Source: Thermoanaerobaculia bacterium
GTDB lineage: Bacteria > Acidobacteriota > Thermoanaerobaculia > Multivoradales > JAHEKO01
Direction: 5' to 3'
Length of the DNA stretch: 64,000 bases
Assembly (NCBI GenBank): GCA_947259925.1
Contig: CAMYOG010000024.1
Location: 1-64,000 of the forward strand
Shown: piece by piece, positions 51,946 through 60,824 of the stretch
Layout: the number at the start of each line of letters is the position of its first letter
How positions within the stretch are numbered: position 1 is the stretch's first letter
The notes under the pieces: model-generated
The model's database searches: none
What the model saw: only the letters and a program-made list of their open reading frames with translations
Told to the model about the DNA's origin: nothing
Translations under genes and position numbers: made by a program

Positions 51946-52838
51946 ACTGCCGCGATTTCGAGCAGATTCTCGAGTCCTACCTGGCTGGCGAGCTCGGCTC
52001 GGGCGATCTCGACTCGGCGGATCGCCACCTGCGCAACTGCGATATCTGCACCGATCTGCTCGCGCTGGCCCGGATCGCCCACGAGCCGAGCGATCGCGCT
52101 ACCGCCCGACCGCCGCGGGAGCTGCTCATCGAGGTGCTTCGGCAGACCACGGGCTCGAGCTGCACCGCCGCCGAGCGCATGCTCTGTGACTACGCCGATC
52201 GACGGCTGGCGGACGAGCTCGCCGAGTTGGTCGCCGGACACCTGGACGGATGCGACGAGTGCCGCGGGCTCGCCGGTGCGCTCACCGCGCTCTCGGTCGA
52301 TCTCCCCCGGCTGGCCGAGATCCAGCCCGACTCGGGGTTCGTCGACTCGGTCCTTGCCGCAACCCTGCCTCTCCAGGTGCGGCTGCGGCGCTGGTGGCAG
52401 CGCTCCTGGCCGCGCTGGGTCGAGCGTCCCCGCTTCGCGGCCGAAGCCGCCTACGTCACCACACTCGTTCTGGTGCTGATCTTCTCCGTGCCGGGCTCGC
52501 CGCTCGAGGCGATGCCCCGGCAGGCGGTGGAGATGGCCCGCCGGACGGCGCCGACGACGACCGTCGGCGATCCCTGGGGACGGCTGGAGGCGGCTATTCT
52601 GCCCAAGCTCCGCACTCTCAAGGAGGCCGAGGGCACACGCGCGGTCTTCGACAGCTGGCGCACTACCGTCGAGCTCGGCTCGCGCGGCGTCGATCGCTCG
52701 CTCGAGATCGGCGGCGAAGCGCTCAGCTGGGCTTCGACGGAAATCCGAACCTTATGGGACGCCCTTGCGTCCGTGTTGGAGAGGGCCGACGAAACACCTT
52801 CATCGGCCGACCAAGACCCCGACGAGGAGACCTCATGA
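51942..52838 (+). CDS. Anti-sigma factor with two zinc-finger motifs
   Basis: The 298-aa protein has an N-terminal zf-HC2/ZAS motif (C3, then H29-x3-C33-x2-C36) and a second similar one (C82, then H100-x3-C104-x2-C107). A membrane helix (about 165-185, YVTTLVLVLIFSVPG) anchors a periplasmic tail of about 110 residues with helical regions. A tandem ZAS arrangement is less common than a single one. GTG overlap with the sigma gene and ATGA overlap with the next gene show tight coupling. It would hold the sigma factor at the membrane until a signal arrives. Confidence 0.86.
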   Translation: MNCRDFEQILESYLAGELGSGDLDSADRHLRNCDICTDLLALARIAHEPSDRATARPPRELLIEVLRQTTGSSCTAAERMLCDYADRRLADELAELVAGHLDGCDECRGLAGALTALSVDLPRLAEIQPDSGFVDSVLAATLPLQVRLRRWWQRSWPRWVERPRFAAEAAYVTTLVLVLIFSVPGSPLEAMPRQAVEMARRTAPTTTVGDPWGRLEAAILPKLRTLKEAEGTRAVFDSWRTTVELGSRGVDRSLEIGGEALSWASTEIRTLWDALASVLERADETPSSADQDPDEETS

Positions 52839-53431
52839 ATCAGCCTGAGCAGTTTGCCAATACCACCCCGCCGCCGCCGCCGGCTTCCGAGAGAGCACCG
52901 ACCGCTCCGCCCCAGCTGGGCGCCAGCGATCCGCGCATCAAGTCGCCGGTGATCGCCGGAGCCCTTTCGCTCATGCCCGGTCTCGGGCAGGTCTACGTCG
53001 GCTACTACCAGCGCGGCTTCGTGCACATCCTGGTCATCGCCGGCCTCGTCGCCCTGATGGCCTCCGACACCCTCGGGCCGCTGCTGCCGCTGGCGGGCCT
53101 CTTCTTCGCCTTCTTCTGGCTCTACAACGTGATCGACGCCGCGCGGCGGGCGTCGCTCTACAACCAGGCGCTCGCGGGCGGCGAGGACATCGAGCTGCCA
53201 GCGGACTTCAAGGCGCCGACCTTCGGCGGCTCGATCGCCGGCGGCCTGGCGTTCGTTGCGGCCGGCGCGATCCTGCTCGCCAACACCCGCTTCGGGATGT
53301 CGCTCGAGTGGATCGAGGACTGGTGGCCGGCCGCGCTGATCCTCTTCGGTGGCTACCTGATCTACAAAGCCACTCAGGACCGCACCCGGACCGAGGGGGA
53401 GAGCTCGGACTCCGAGTCGTTCGGCGACTAG
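52835..53431 (+). CDS. TM2/LiaF-like membrane protein of the sigma operon
   Basis: The 198-aa protein starts with a Pro-rich tail (NTTPPPPPASERAPTAPP), then a TM2-like segment (GALSLMPGLGQVYVGYYQRGFVH) with two further helices, and a C-terminal pair of helices with WWPAALILFGGYLIY, resembling the LiaI/LiaF-type region (DUF5668). It may report membrane or envelope state to the sigma system. It is the last gene before a strong terminator. Confidence 0.77.
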   Translation: MNQPEQFANTTPPPPPASERAPTAPPQLGASDPRIKSPVIAGALSLMPGLGQVYVGYYQRGFVHILVIAGLVALMASDTLGPLLPLAGLFFAFFWLYNVIDAARRASLYNQALAGGEDIELPADFKAPTFGGSIAGGLAFVAAGAILLANTRFGMSLEWIEDWWPAALILFGGYLIYKATQDRTRTEGESSDSESFGD

Positions 53432-53466
53432 CCTGAGCGCCAGGTCCCGCGTCCGATCGGACGATC

Positions 53467-53498
53467 GCGCCGGCCTCGCGGCCGGCGCTTTTCTTTCT
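53467..53498 (+). terminator. Rho-independent terminator of the sigma operon
   Basis: A perfect 9-bp stem, GCGCCGGCC / GGCCGGCGC with a four-base loop (TCGC), is followed directly by TTTTCTTTCT. It sits 35 nt after the stop of the TM2-like gene. The rest of 53499-53672 shows no gene that I can support. Confidence 0.93.
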
Positions 53499-53672
53499 GA
53501 AGCAAGCCGACCGGGGAGTGGGGAGTTCTTCCCTAGTCGCACGGCCGCCTCGCAGCGCGGCTCGCGCCGGCATTCCGCGCCCGAGCGGCCGCTCCGCTCG
53601 CTGGCACCACGCTTGCTGACCAGCTCTCTACCCGTCACGTGAACCCCGATAGGGAGAGAGGAGAGTGGCAAA

Positions 53673-53987
53673 GTGGGTACACGAGCAGTTCTATCGTTCC
53701 TGAGTAGTCTGGCGCTGGCGCTTCTGTTGGCCGTTCCCGCGGTCCGCGCCGAGGACCAGGAGCCGATCAACCTGACCGGCTGCCTGAACGTGCACGAGGT
53801 CGAGGACTGGTATGTCCTGACCGACGAGACCAGCGGCCAGGAGATCCGGGTCCGTGGCATCCCGAACCTGGCCGACTACGCCCAGAACCAGCGCGTCACG
53901 GTCACCGGTAGGTGGGTGGAGAGCGAGGACGCCGACGAGGAGGTCTTCGAAGCGATGGAGATCGAACGACTCGGGGCCTGCGCCTAG
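53673..53987 (+). CDS. Small secreted OB-fold-like protein
   Basis: The 104-aa product (GTG start with a GGAGAG-type site) has a signal peptide (SLALALLLAVPAVRA) and a mature domain of about 78 residues: INLTGCLNVHEVEDWYVLTD... VRGIPNLADYAQNQRVTVTGRWVESE. The strand pattern and LTGCL opening resemble DUF5818/OB-like secreted modules. Two Cys residues could pair. Function unknown. Confidence 0.68.
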   Translation: MGTRAVLSFLSSLALALLLAVPAVRAEDQEPINLTGCLNVHEVEDWYVLTDETSGQEIRVRGIPNLADYAQNQRVTVTGRWVESEDADEEVFEAMEIERLGACA

Positions 53988-54080
53988 CGGTCGGGCCCGC
54001 AGCCGCAAAAACGGCTGACTTCGAGTGATCAATGCCGCTGCGAGGGGGTCGGCTTCCGGCCAAAGCTCCGTGCCACGAGA

Positions 54081-55826
54081 GTGAGCAAGGTGAGTAAGAC
54101 GCCGATGAGACGCCATCGTCTCCGGCGCACGGACGTCGACACCCGAGAAGCACCTACCTCCGCGCACCAGGCGCGGGCGGCGGCGCTCGAGCGCACCTAC
54201 CAGCGGGCGACCGCGATGCGCACGGCCCGTTCGGCCGGCGAGCGGAGCCGCCTGTCGACTCCGCCGCCGGCCAGTCCGGGCACCCAGCCTCCGCTCGCGG
54301 TCCAAGCCTGGAATCGACTCGCGTTCGGACCCGCGCCCGGCGACCTGGCGGCGTTCGACGGCCTCGGGCCGGACGACGACGTGCGTCTGACCGCGCTGGT
54401 CGATCAGCAGCTCGATCCGGGGTCGATCTCCGATACAGCTTGTGACGCCAAGATCGCCGCGTCAGGCTACACGACCCTGAACAAGTCGCTGTCGCAGCTC
54501 TGGGCGGACCATGTGGTGGCCGACGTCGAGTGGTCCGATCGCATCCGGCCGCTGGTCGAGACCATCTTCGTCACGCTGCTGCGGGGGGTGCACAGCCGCC
54601 GGCAGCTGTTCGAGGTGCTGGCCGACTTCTGGCACAACCACTTCTCCATCTACGGATGGGGTTTCTACGAGGCGCCGACCTGGGTCCACTACGACCGGGA
54701 CGTCATTCGAGCCAACGCGCTCGGCAATTTCCGGACGCTGCTCGAGGCGGTCGCCAAGAGCACACCGATGCTGATCTACCTCGACAACTACCTGAGCTCC
54801 GACGACGGCCCGAACGAAAACTACGCCCGCGAGCTGATGGAGCTGCACGCCCTGGGGGACGAGAACTACTACGGCACGATTCCCCGCAGCCAGGTCCCGG
54901 TAGACGGCAACGGCCTGCAGGTCGGCTTTGTCGACGAGGACGTCTTCGCCGTGACCCGCGCCCTGACCGGCTGGTCGCTCGACGCCGACCCGTGGTGGGA
55001 CCTCGAGACCGGCAACGGCGGCTACTACTACCGTCACGACTGGCACGACACCGGCGAGAAGAACGTGCTCGGCCAGATCCTGCCCGCGGGCCAGGCGCCC
55101 GAGAAGGACGGGCTGGACGTGCTCGACATCCTCGCTTCCCACCCGGGGACCGCCAAGTTCGTCTGCCGCAAGCTCTGCCGGCGCCTGATCGGTGATTTCC
55201 CTCCCGAGACGGTGGTCGACGCCGCGGCCCAGACCTTCCTGGCCAATACGGCAGCGTCCGATCAGATCGCTCGGGTCGTACGCACCATCCTGCTGTCGAG
55301 CGAGTTCCGGAGCTCGTGGGCCGCCAAGATCAAGCGGCCGTTCGACATCATCGTCAGCTCCCTGCGCGCGGCGAACGCCGACCTGCCGTTCATCGAGGAC
55401 CACCCGGAGAGCGAGAGCCTCGACTGGCGCTTCTACCAGACCGGTCACTACAGCTTCGCCTGGCACCCCCCGAACGGCTATCCGGACTTCGCCGAGGCGT
55501 GGGTCAGCTCCGGTCCGCGGGTGATGACCTGGCGTCTGACCAACTGGCTGGTGGACTACAACTGGACGGACGACGAGTACCGCATCGACCTGCGGGCCGA
55601 GACACCCGCCGGAGTGCGCTCGGCCAACGCCCTGGTCGACTACTGGCTCGATCGGGTGCTCGGCCGAACCATCTCGGACAGCGATCGAACGCGCATCGTC
55701 GAGTTCATGGCGCAGGGGCACAACCCCGACCTCGACCTGCCGCTCGACACCGACGACGACGTCCAATCACGGCTGCAGTCGATGGTCGGGCTGCTCTTCA
55801 TGTCACCGGAGTTCCAATGGCGCTAG
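54081..55826 (+). CDS. DUF1800 domain protein
   Basis: The 581-aa protein contains the DUF1800 signature around AVQAWNRLAFGPAPGDL, ADFWHNHFSIYG, and NENYARELMELHALG (about 245-259). It has no obvious signal peptide; the first 70 residues are basic and low-complexity. The start could also be GTG 54090 or ATG 54105. DUF1800 genes are usually followed by DUF1501 genes, as here (15 nt apart). The pair is widespread in environmental bacteria and probably acts together, but the function is unknown to me. Confidence 0.86.
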   Translation: MSKVSKTPMRRHRLRRTDVDTREAPTSAHQARAAALERTYQRATAMRTARSAGERSRLSTPPPASPGTQPPLAVQAWNRLAFGPAPGDLAAFDGLGPDDDVRLTALVDQQLDPGSISDTACDAKIAASGYTTLNKSLSQLWADHVVADVEWSDRIRPLVETIFVTLLRGVHSRRQLFEVLADFWHNHFSIYGWGFYEAPTWVHYDRDVIRANALGNFRTLLEAVAKSTPMLIYLDNYLSSDDGPNENYARELMELHALGDENYYGTIPRSQVPVDGNGLQVGFVDEDVFAVTRALTGWSLDADPWWDLETGNGGYYYRHDWHDTGEKNVLGQILPAGQAPEKDGLDVLDILASHPGTAKFVCRKLCRRLIGDFPPETVVDAAAQTFLANTAASDQIARVVRTILLSSEFRSSWAAKIKRPFDIIVSSLRAANADLPFIEDHPESESLDWRFYQTGHYSFAWHPPNGYPDFAEAWVSSGPRVMTWRLTNWLVDYNWTDDEYRIDLRAETPAGVRSANALVDYWLDRVLGRTISDSDRTRIVEFMAQGHNPDLDLPLDTDDDVQSRLQSMVGLLFMSPEFQWR

Positions 55827-55841
55827 GCCTGGGAGTAGCCG

Positions 55842-57182
55842 ATGTGTGAGATCTCGAGACGCGGGTTCATGGTCGGCTGCTCGGCGGCGATCGCCGGCCT
55901 GGCCGGCTCGCGCTTCAACAGCCTCGCCTTCGGGGCGCCCGGCGATCAGGACGTCCTCCTGGTCGTCTTCCTGCGCGGCGGCATGGACGGCCTGAACCTG
56001 ATGCCGCCGATCGCCGGCGCCGACCGCGGCTACTACGAAGCGGCGCGACCCGACCTCCAGGTTCCGGTCTCGGGGCAAGGAGCAGCGTTGCCGCTCAACT
56101 CGCAGTTCGGCTGGAGCCCCGACGCCTCGCCGCTGCTCGACCTCTACCAGAACGGCAGCCTGTCGTTGGTCGTCGCTACCGGCATGGACGAGCCGAACCG
56201 GAGCCACTTCGAGTCGATGGAGTTCATGGAGACCGGTACTCCGGGGGTCGCACACACACCCACGGGATGGCTCACCCGGCATCTGCAGTCGTCGGTCGAG
56301 ATCCCCGAAGAGGTGATCATGCCGTCGCTGTCGATGGGCGACCTCCAGCCGACCTCGCTACGCGGCGATCGAGAGACCGTCAACATCAACGATCCGAGCA
56401 CCTTCTCGCTCGATACCGGTCCGTGGCTCTGGCGTGGCCCGCAGCGCGCCGCAGTGCGCAGCCTCTACCAGGCCGATAGCACCCTGGTGCACGTCACCGG
56501 CAATCAAGCGCTCGACGCCGTCGACATCATCGAGCTCTACGCCACCGGCGAGTACACGCCGTCCAACGGCGCGGTCTATCCCGACAGTGATTTCGGCGAT
56601 CACCTGCAGGTCATCGCCCAGATGATCAAGCTCGATCTGGGGCTCCAGGTCGCCACCCTCGATCTTGGCGGCTGGGACACGCACGAGGGCCAGTCGTGGG
56701 TGCTGTCGTCTCTACTGGCCGACCTGTCGAGCGGGCTGATGGCTCTCTATACCGACCTCGACGGCGGCGGTGCCCAGAACTTCACCCAGAAGCTGACGCT
56801 CGTAGTGCAGTCCGAGTTCGGCCGCCGATTCGCCGAGAACGCGGACAACGGTACCGATCACGGCCACGGCAATCTGATGATGGTCCTGAGTGGCAACGCC
56901 GCCGGGGGCATTCACGGCGCCTGGCCCGGGCTCGCCCCCGGGCAGCTCTTCGAGGGCTACGACCTAGCAGTCACCACCGACTACCGGCGAGTGCTGAGCG
57001 AGATCCTGATCCGCCGTCTGGGCAACAACAAGCTCGGCCTCGTCTTTCCTGGTTACACCGGCTATCAACCCCTCGGCGTCGTCTCCGGCACCGACCTGAC
57101 GCCCGACTACAAGGGAGGCCCCGGCTCGACCATCTTCGCGGACGGATTCGAATCGGGGGACACCTCGGCGTGGAGCGGCTGA
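55842..57182 (+). CDS. DUF1501 domain protein with Tat-like signal
   Basis: The 446-aa protein has a Tat-type signal, SRRGFMVGCSAAIAGLAGS, and then LLVVFLRGGMDGLNLMPP, the opening of DUF1501 proteins (sulfatase-like fold). Later motifs include LDLGGWDTHEGQ and VVQSEFGRRFAEN with GTDHGHGN near the metal site. The end reads TIFADGFESGDTSAWSG and stops. That tail normally precedes a further domain in related secreted proteins; the next open frame looks like such a domain (see the feature at 57193). Confidence 0.85.
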   Translation: MCEISRRGFMVGCSAAIAGLAGSRFNSLAFGAPGDQDVLLVVFLRGGMDGLNLMPPIAGADRGYYEAARPDLQVPVSGQGAALPLNSQFGWSPDASPLLDLYQNGSLSLVVATGMDEPNRSHFESMEFMETGTPGVAHTPTGWLTRHLQSSVEIPEEVIMPSLSMGDLQPTSLRGDRETVNINDPSTFSLDTGPWLWRGPQRAAVRSLYQADSTLVHVTGNQALDAVDIIELYATGEYTPSNGAVYPDSDFGDHLQVIAQMIKLDLGLQVATLDLGGWDTHEGQSWVLSSLLADLSSGLMALYTDLDGGGAQNFTQKLTLVVQSEFGRRFAENADNGTDHGHGNLMMVLSGNAAGGIHGAWPGLAPGQLFEGYDLAVTTDYRRVLSEILIRRLGNNKLGLVFPGYTGYQPLGVVSGTDLTPDYKGGPGSTIFADGFESGDTSAWSG

Positions 57183-57192
57183 TCCGTCCTTC

Positions 57193-57999
57193 GTGCCTCC
57201 CGACGCTGGCGCTCGCCTCTGCTGGGGCTCGCCGGCGGAGCTCCCGGCAGCGGGTGCCGAAGTGACCACCCAGGCCGCGGCGGAGGGCGTCTACGGCCTC
57301 CGGGTGGACTTCGGACCCGACTGCCCGCTCGCTCACTTTTTGGTGCTCGACGCCGACGACGGTCCGCTCCAGGGTCTGTACGAGGCGTGCCGCACCATCT
57401 CCGCGGAGGCGGTCGCGGTGCAGGGCATCGGCGCGACGATGCGAGCCGGTGATTTGATCTCGTTCGGTGAGGGCTTTCACGTGGTGAGCGGCACCGACCT
57501 GAGCGTAGAGCTGGACGCTACGCTCACCGGCGGACCGACCTACGTCGAGGACCGAGGCCCGATCGAGGAGAGCGTCTACAGCGCCCGCTTTTCCGCGCGC
57601 CTGGACAGTCTGGTGCTCGGCGGCGGTGAGACCGTCGGCGTGCTGATCGCCTACTCCGCGCTCTGGGAGGAGATCTTCCGGCTGGTGATCCAGCCCGCCG
57701 GTGGCAGCGGGTTCGAGCTAACGCTCGAAGCGCGCCAGGACGGCGGCGGCATGGTCCAGACGCCACCGGGGCAGGAGATCTCGGTGCCGGCGGGGTGGAA
57801 CCTGGTCGAGGTCGAGTGGCTGGCGGGAGCCGGCGACGGCGCCTTCCAGGTGGCGATCAACGGCGGGACGCTCGCCGGTCTGACGGCGCTCGACAACGCC
57901 GCCTGGGCGATCGAGGCGATCCGCTGGGGCGCGGTCGACGGCGCGCTCTTCACGGCTACGGGGTCGATCGAGCTCGACACCTTCTCGTCGAACCGCTGA
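57193..57999 (+). CDS. Secreted beta-rich domain, probable frameshifted tail of the DUF1501 gene
   Basis: The 268 codons from GTG 57193 encode a beta-rich domain (GVYGLRVDFGPDCPLAHFLV; SVYSARFSARLDSLVLGGG; GWNLVEVEWLAGAGDGAFQV) like the modules that follow a GFESGDTSAWS tail in other secreted proteins. It has no signal peptide of its own and no clear ribosome site. The frame is open upstream through the end of the DUF1501 gene, one base out of phase, so a +1 shift near 57172-57182 would join the two. It could be a sequencing indel, a true mutation, or an independent gene; I favour one disrupted gene. Confidence 0.5.
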   Translation: MPPDAGARLCWGSPAELPAAGAEVTTQAAAEGVYGLRVDFGPDCPLAHFLVLDADDGPLQGLYEACRTISAEAVAVQGIGATMRAGDLISFGEGFHVVSGTDLSVELDATLTGGPTYVEDRGPIEESVYSARFSARLDSLVLGGGETVGVLIAYSALWEEIFRLVIQPAGGSGFELTLEARQDGGGMVQTPPGQEISVPAGWNLVEVEWLAGAGDGAFQVAINGGTLAGLTALDNAAWAIEAIRWGAVDGALFTATGSIELDTFSSNR

Positions 58000-58043
58000 G
58001 CCGACGTGAGGCCGCGGCCGGTCTGATACCGTCGCGGCGGTCG

Positions 58044-58643
58044 ATGCTGCGGACTCGCCTTTCCTGCGCGCTCGTCGGTGCGCTGATCGCGGCCGGTGCC
58101 CTGGCGCAGGCCGAGGAACGGACCGAGAGCGGCCCGGCCGGCGACTTCTCGATCACCTTCCCGAGCTCGTGGCGCTCCGTCCCGAGCAGCGTAGGCGACT
58201 ACAGTCAGCTGGCACTCTACGCCGACCGACCGTTCGACATCTCGATCGTCATCGGCTCGAGGCCGCTCGATCAGATCGAGCGAGCGCTCGACCGCCGCCG
58301 GCTCCTCGACCGCATGATCGAGCAGACCATGATCACCACCGCCAGGCTCGGTAACGAGATCGTCCAGGTCGGCCGCGTCGACTCAGTCCTCGACGACTGG
58401 CCTGCGTTTGCCGCCGTGGTGACCAACGGCGACCGGAGCAAGATCATGACCACCCTGCGCACGTTCGTCGCCGATCGCTCCTACTTCGTCGCCACGATGA
58501 CCGACAACCAGCAGGCCGGCACCGAGCTCGGCGCCCTGGTTACCCAGGTGGTCCGATCGCTGACCCTTCATCCTCCAGAGCCGGAATCGGCAAGGAGCCT
58601 GGATGCGCCTCGCAGGCAAGCGAGCTCTTGTCACTGGTGGTAG
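58044..58643 (+). CDS. Secreted protein of unknown function (PsbP/DUF1795-like fold possible)
   Basis: The 199-aa product has a signal peptide (ALVGALIAAGALAQ) and a mature alpha/beta domain opening GDFSITFPSSWRSVPSS, with RTFVADRSYFVATMTD near the end. The pattern fits PsbP-like/DUF1795 proteins, but the match is weak. The last 41 bases overlap the start of the SDR gene in another frame. Confidence 0.62.
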   Translation: MLRTRLSCALVGALIAAGALAQAEERTESGPAGDFSITFPSSWRSVPSSVGDYSQLALYADRPFDISIVIGSRPLDQIERALDRRRLLDRMIEQTMITTARLGNEIVQVGRVDSVLDDWPAFAAVVTNGDRSKIMTTLRTFVADRSYFVATMTDNQQAGTELGALVTQVVRSLTLHPPEPESARSLDAPRRQASSCHWW

Positions 58644-59361
58644 CTCCGGCATCGGCCGGGCGATCGCCCTCGGCTTCGCCCGCGAGGGGGCCGACGTCGC
58701 CCTCACCTACGCCTCCAGAGAGGCCGAGGCGGGCGAGGTTGCCGAGGAGATCTCCCGCCTCGGGCACACGGGCATCGCGATCGAGGCCCACCTCGAGCGC
58801 TCCCCCACTCTCTCGCACCTGTACGACTCCGCCCGCGACCGTCTCGGTGCGCTCGACGTGCTGGTCAACAACGCCGCGGAGATCACCCGCACGCCGTTCG
58901 AGCAACTGACGCTCGAAGAGCTCGAGCGGGTGATGAGCGTCAACTTCACCGCGCCGTTCGTTCTGATGCAGCTTTTCTGCCGCGACCGCCTGGCTCACGG
59001 CCGACCGGGCAGCGTCGTCAACATCTCGTCGATCAGCGCCGAGCGCGCGATCAGCCGCATGGCGCACTACCAGTCGAGCAAGGCGGCGCTGACGATGCTC
59101 GGCAAGAGCGTCGCCTACGAGCTGGCGCCACACGGCATCCGGGTCAACACCATCTCGCCGGGGCTGACCCGCACCGGCGCCAATCGCGACCAGTGGGAGG
59201 GCGACCCGGAGCTCTGGAAGAGCCGCGCTCGGCACATACCCGCTGGGCGCGCCGGGGCTCCGGACGACCACGTCGGGGCCGCGATCTACCTGGCGTCGGA
59301 CGAGTCGTCCTGGGTAACCGGCGCCAACATCGTCATTGACGGCGGCCAGTCAACCGTCTAG
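58603..59361 (+). CDS. Short-chain dehydrogenase/reductase
   Basis: The 252-aa protein is a classical SDR: cofactor motif TGGSSGIGRA (11-20), NNAAEI near 89, the catalytic Ser in NISSISAER and the YQSSK motif (Tyr-x3-Lys), and a C-terminal IYLASDESSWVTGANIVIDGG. The Thr/Ser after the second strand (TYASREAEA) suits NADP. Its stop abuts the convergent selenoprotein gene with no gap. Substrate unknown. Confidence 0.93.
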   Translation: MRLAGKRALVTGGSSGIGRAIALGFAREGADVALTYASREAEAGEVAEEISRLGHTGIAIEAHLERSPTLSHLYDSARDRLGALDVLVNNAAEITRTPFEQLTLEELERVMSVNFTAPFVLMQLFCRDRLAHGRPGSVVNISSISAERAISRMAHYQSSKAALTMLGKSVAYELAPHGIRVNTISPGLTRTGANRDQWEGDPELWKSRARHIPAGRAGAPDDHVGAAIYLASDESSWVTGANIVIDGGQSTV

Positions 59362-59706
59362 TTACGCCAGCAGAACGTCGGACCAGGCGTCCTCGTTGAA
59401 ACCGACGAGGGTCGTCTTACCGGCCCTCACGGTCGGCGCGCGCAGGTTTCCGGTGCTGCCGAGAAAGAGGTCGAGCACCGCGTCGTCGACCTTGCCTCCG
59501 GTCTCGAGATCGTTCAGCCGGCGGCCCTTGGCTACGATCACCCGCGACGACGCCGCGAGGATCCGGCGTGCGTCCTCCCGCTGCAGCTTCTTCGAGGCGG
59601 AGACCCGCTCGCTGGGCTCGAGCCCGTAGGCGTCCATGAACTTGGACGCTTTCGAACAGCTCGTTCAGCCGCCTCGGTGGTAGTACCAGTCGATCGCTCG
59701 GGGCAT
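59362..59706 (-). CDS. ArsC-family selenoprotein (in-frame TGA = selenocysteine 14)
   Basis: From ATG 59706 the frame reads [13 protein letters not shown], then TGA, then [17 protein letters not shown] and on to TAA at 59362: 114 residues if TGA is selenocysteine. The TGA falls exactly at the first redox position of a thioredoxin-like U-x-x-C motif (U14, C17), as in ArsC/Spx-like proteins whose usual sequence is GCxxCxxA. Downstream parts fit the family ([30 protein letters not shown]). A perfect hairpin starts 15 nt after the TGA (59630-59649), where bacterial SECIS elements lie. Without read-through the protein would begin at Met24 and lose its active site. No sel genes are in the window. 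Confidence 0.85.
59630..59649 (-). promoter_or_regulatory. SECIS-like hairpin for selenocysteine insertion
   Basis: On the minus strand GCGTCC pairs perfectly with GGACGC around the 8-nt loop AAGTTCAT. The stem starts 15 nt after the TGA at 59667-59665, so the loop lies about 22-29 nt downstream, within the bacterial SECIS window. A G is in the loop (third position). Further base pairs outside a 3-base internal loop are possible. The hairpin is within the coding sequence, as expected for bacteria. Confidence 0.72.
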
Positions 59707-59803
59707 GGCAGGGCGGCAGGATACCGGCGGCCGATCCGCGAGGCAACACCCAGGCGGATTGCCCGGCGCCGAGCGCGGCTGCTACCCTCGACGCCCGCTA
59801 TCG

Positions 59804-60811
59804 ATGAGCCTGGCCGACTTTCCACGTCACCCGCTCCTCTTCGGCCCCTCGCCGATCCATCCGCTGCCCCGGCTGACCGAGCACCTCGGCGGTAAGGTCC
59901 AGCTGTGGGCCAAGCGAGAGGACTGTAACTCCGGCATCGCCTTCGGCGGCAACAAGGTCCGCAAGCTCGAGTACCTGATTCCGGACGCCCTCGCCAAGGG
60001 TGCCGACACGCTGGTCTCGATAGGCGGCGTCCAGTCCAACCACACCCGGGCGGTCGCTGGCGTCGCCGCCCATCTCGGCCTGAAAGCCGTCACGGTCCAG
60101 GAGGCGTGGGTCGACTGGGACGATCCGATCTACGACCGGGTCGGAAACCTGCAGTTGTCACGCATCCTCGGCAGCGACGTTCGCGTCGACCCGGCCGGCT
60201 TCGACATCGGCATCCGCGACAGCTGGCGCGCGGCCCTCGATTCGGTGCGGGAGGCGGGCGGAGCTCCGTACGCCATCCCGGCCGGAGCGTCCGATCACCC
60301 GCTCGGCGGTCTCGGCTTCGCCAACTGGGCGACCGAGGTCGAGCACCAGGAGCGCGGTCTGGGGATCTTCTTCGACACGGTCGTCGTCTGCTCGGTCACC
60401 GGCTCGACCCAGGCGGGGATGATCGCCGGCTTCGCCGCCCAGGACCGGCCCCGCAGCGTGCTCGGAGTCGACGCTTCGGCGACGATCGACAAGACCCGGG
60501 CGCAGATCGCGCGGATCGCCCGTTTCACCTCCGAGGCGATCGGCCTCGGGCGCGAGCTGACCGACGACGAGATCGTGCTGATCGACGGCTACAGCGCCGG
60601 AACCTACGGCATTCCGGACCAGACCACACTCGACGCGATCCGTACCTGCGCCCGGCTCGAGGGAATGCTCACCGACCCGGTCTACGAGGGCAAGTCGATG
60701 GCCGGATTGATCGGCCTCGTGACCAGCGGCCGGATCGAGCCGGGCTCCAACGTCCTCTACGCCCACCTCGGCGGCCAGCCCGCGCTCAGCGCCTACGCCC
60801 GCATCCTCTAG
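59804..60811 (+). CDS. acdS: 1-aminocyclopropane-1-carboxylate deaminase
   Basis: The 335-aa PLP enzyme (start [21 protein letters not shown]) matches ACC deaminase along its length. PLP Lys51 is in [10 protein letters not shown], and [10 protein letters not shown] is the substrate loop. The residues that separate ACC deaminase from D-cysteine desulfhydrase are all present at the canonical numbers: Tyr294 and Glu295 (VYEGKSM) and Leu322 (AHLGG). It converts ACC to 2-oxobutyrate and ammonia and so lowers plant ethylene precursors, which suggests a soil or plant-associated life. It is divergent from the selenoprotein gene across 97 bp. Confidence 0.93.
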   Translation: MSLADFPRHPLLFGPSPIHPLPRLTEHLGGKVQLWAKREDCNSGIAFGGNKVRKLEYLIPDALAKGADTLVSIGGVQSNHTRAVAGVAAHLGLKAVTVQEAWVDWDDPIYDRVGNLQLSRILGSDVRVDPAGFDIGIRDSWRAALDSVREAGGAPYAIPAGASDHPLGGLGFANWATEVEHQERGLGIFFDTVVVCSVTGSTQAGMIAGFAAQDRPRSVLGVDASATIDKTRAQIARIARFTSEAIGLGRELTDDEIVLIDGYSAGTYGIPDQTTLDAIRTCARLEGMLTDPVYEGKSMAGLIGLVTSGRIEPGSNVLYAHLGGQPALSAYARIL

Positions 60812-60824
60812 AGCTCGCGGAGGG

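Noticed and set aside
57180-57182. TGA ending the DUF1501 gene as a second selenocysteine codon
   Set aside because: Read-through in this frame gives an Arg-rich sequence with no redox motif and no family match; a +1 frameshift fits much better.
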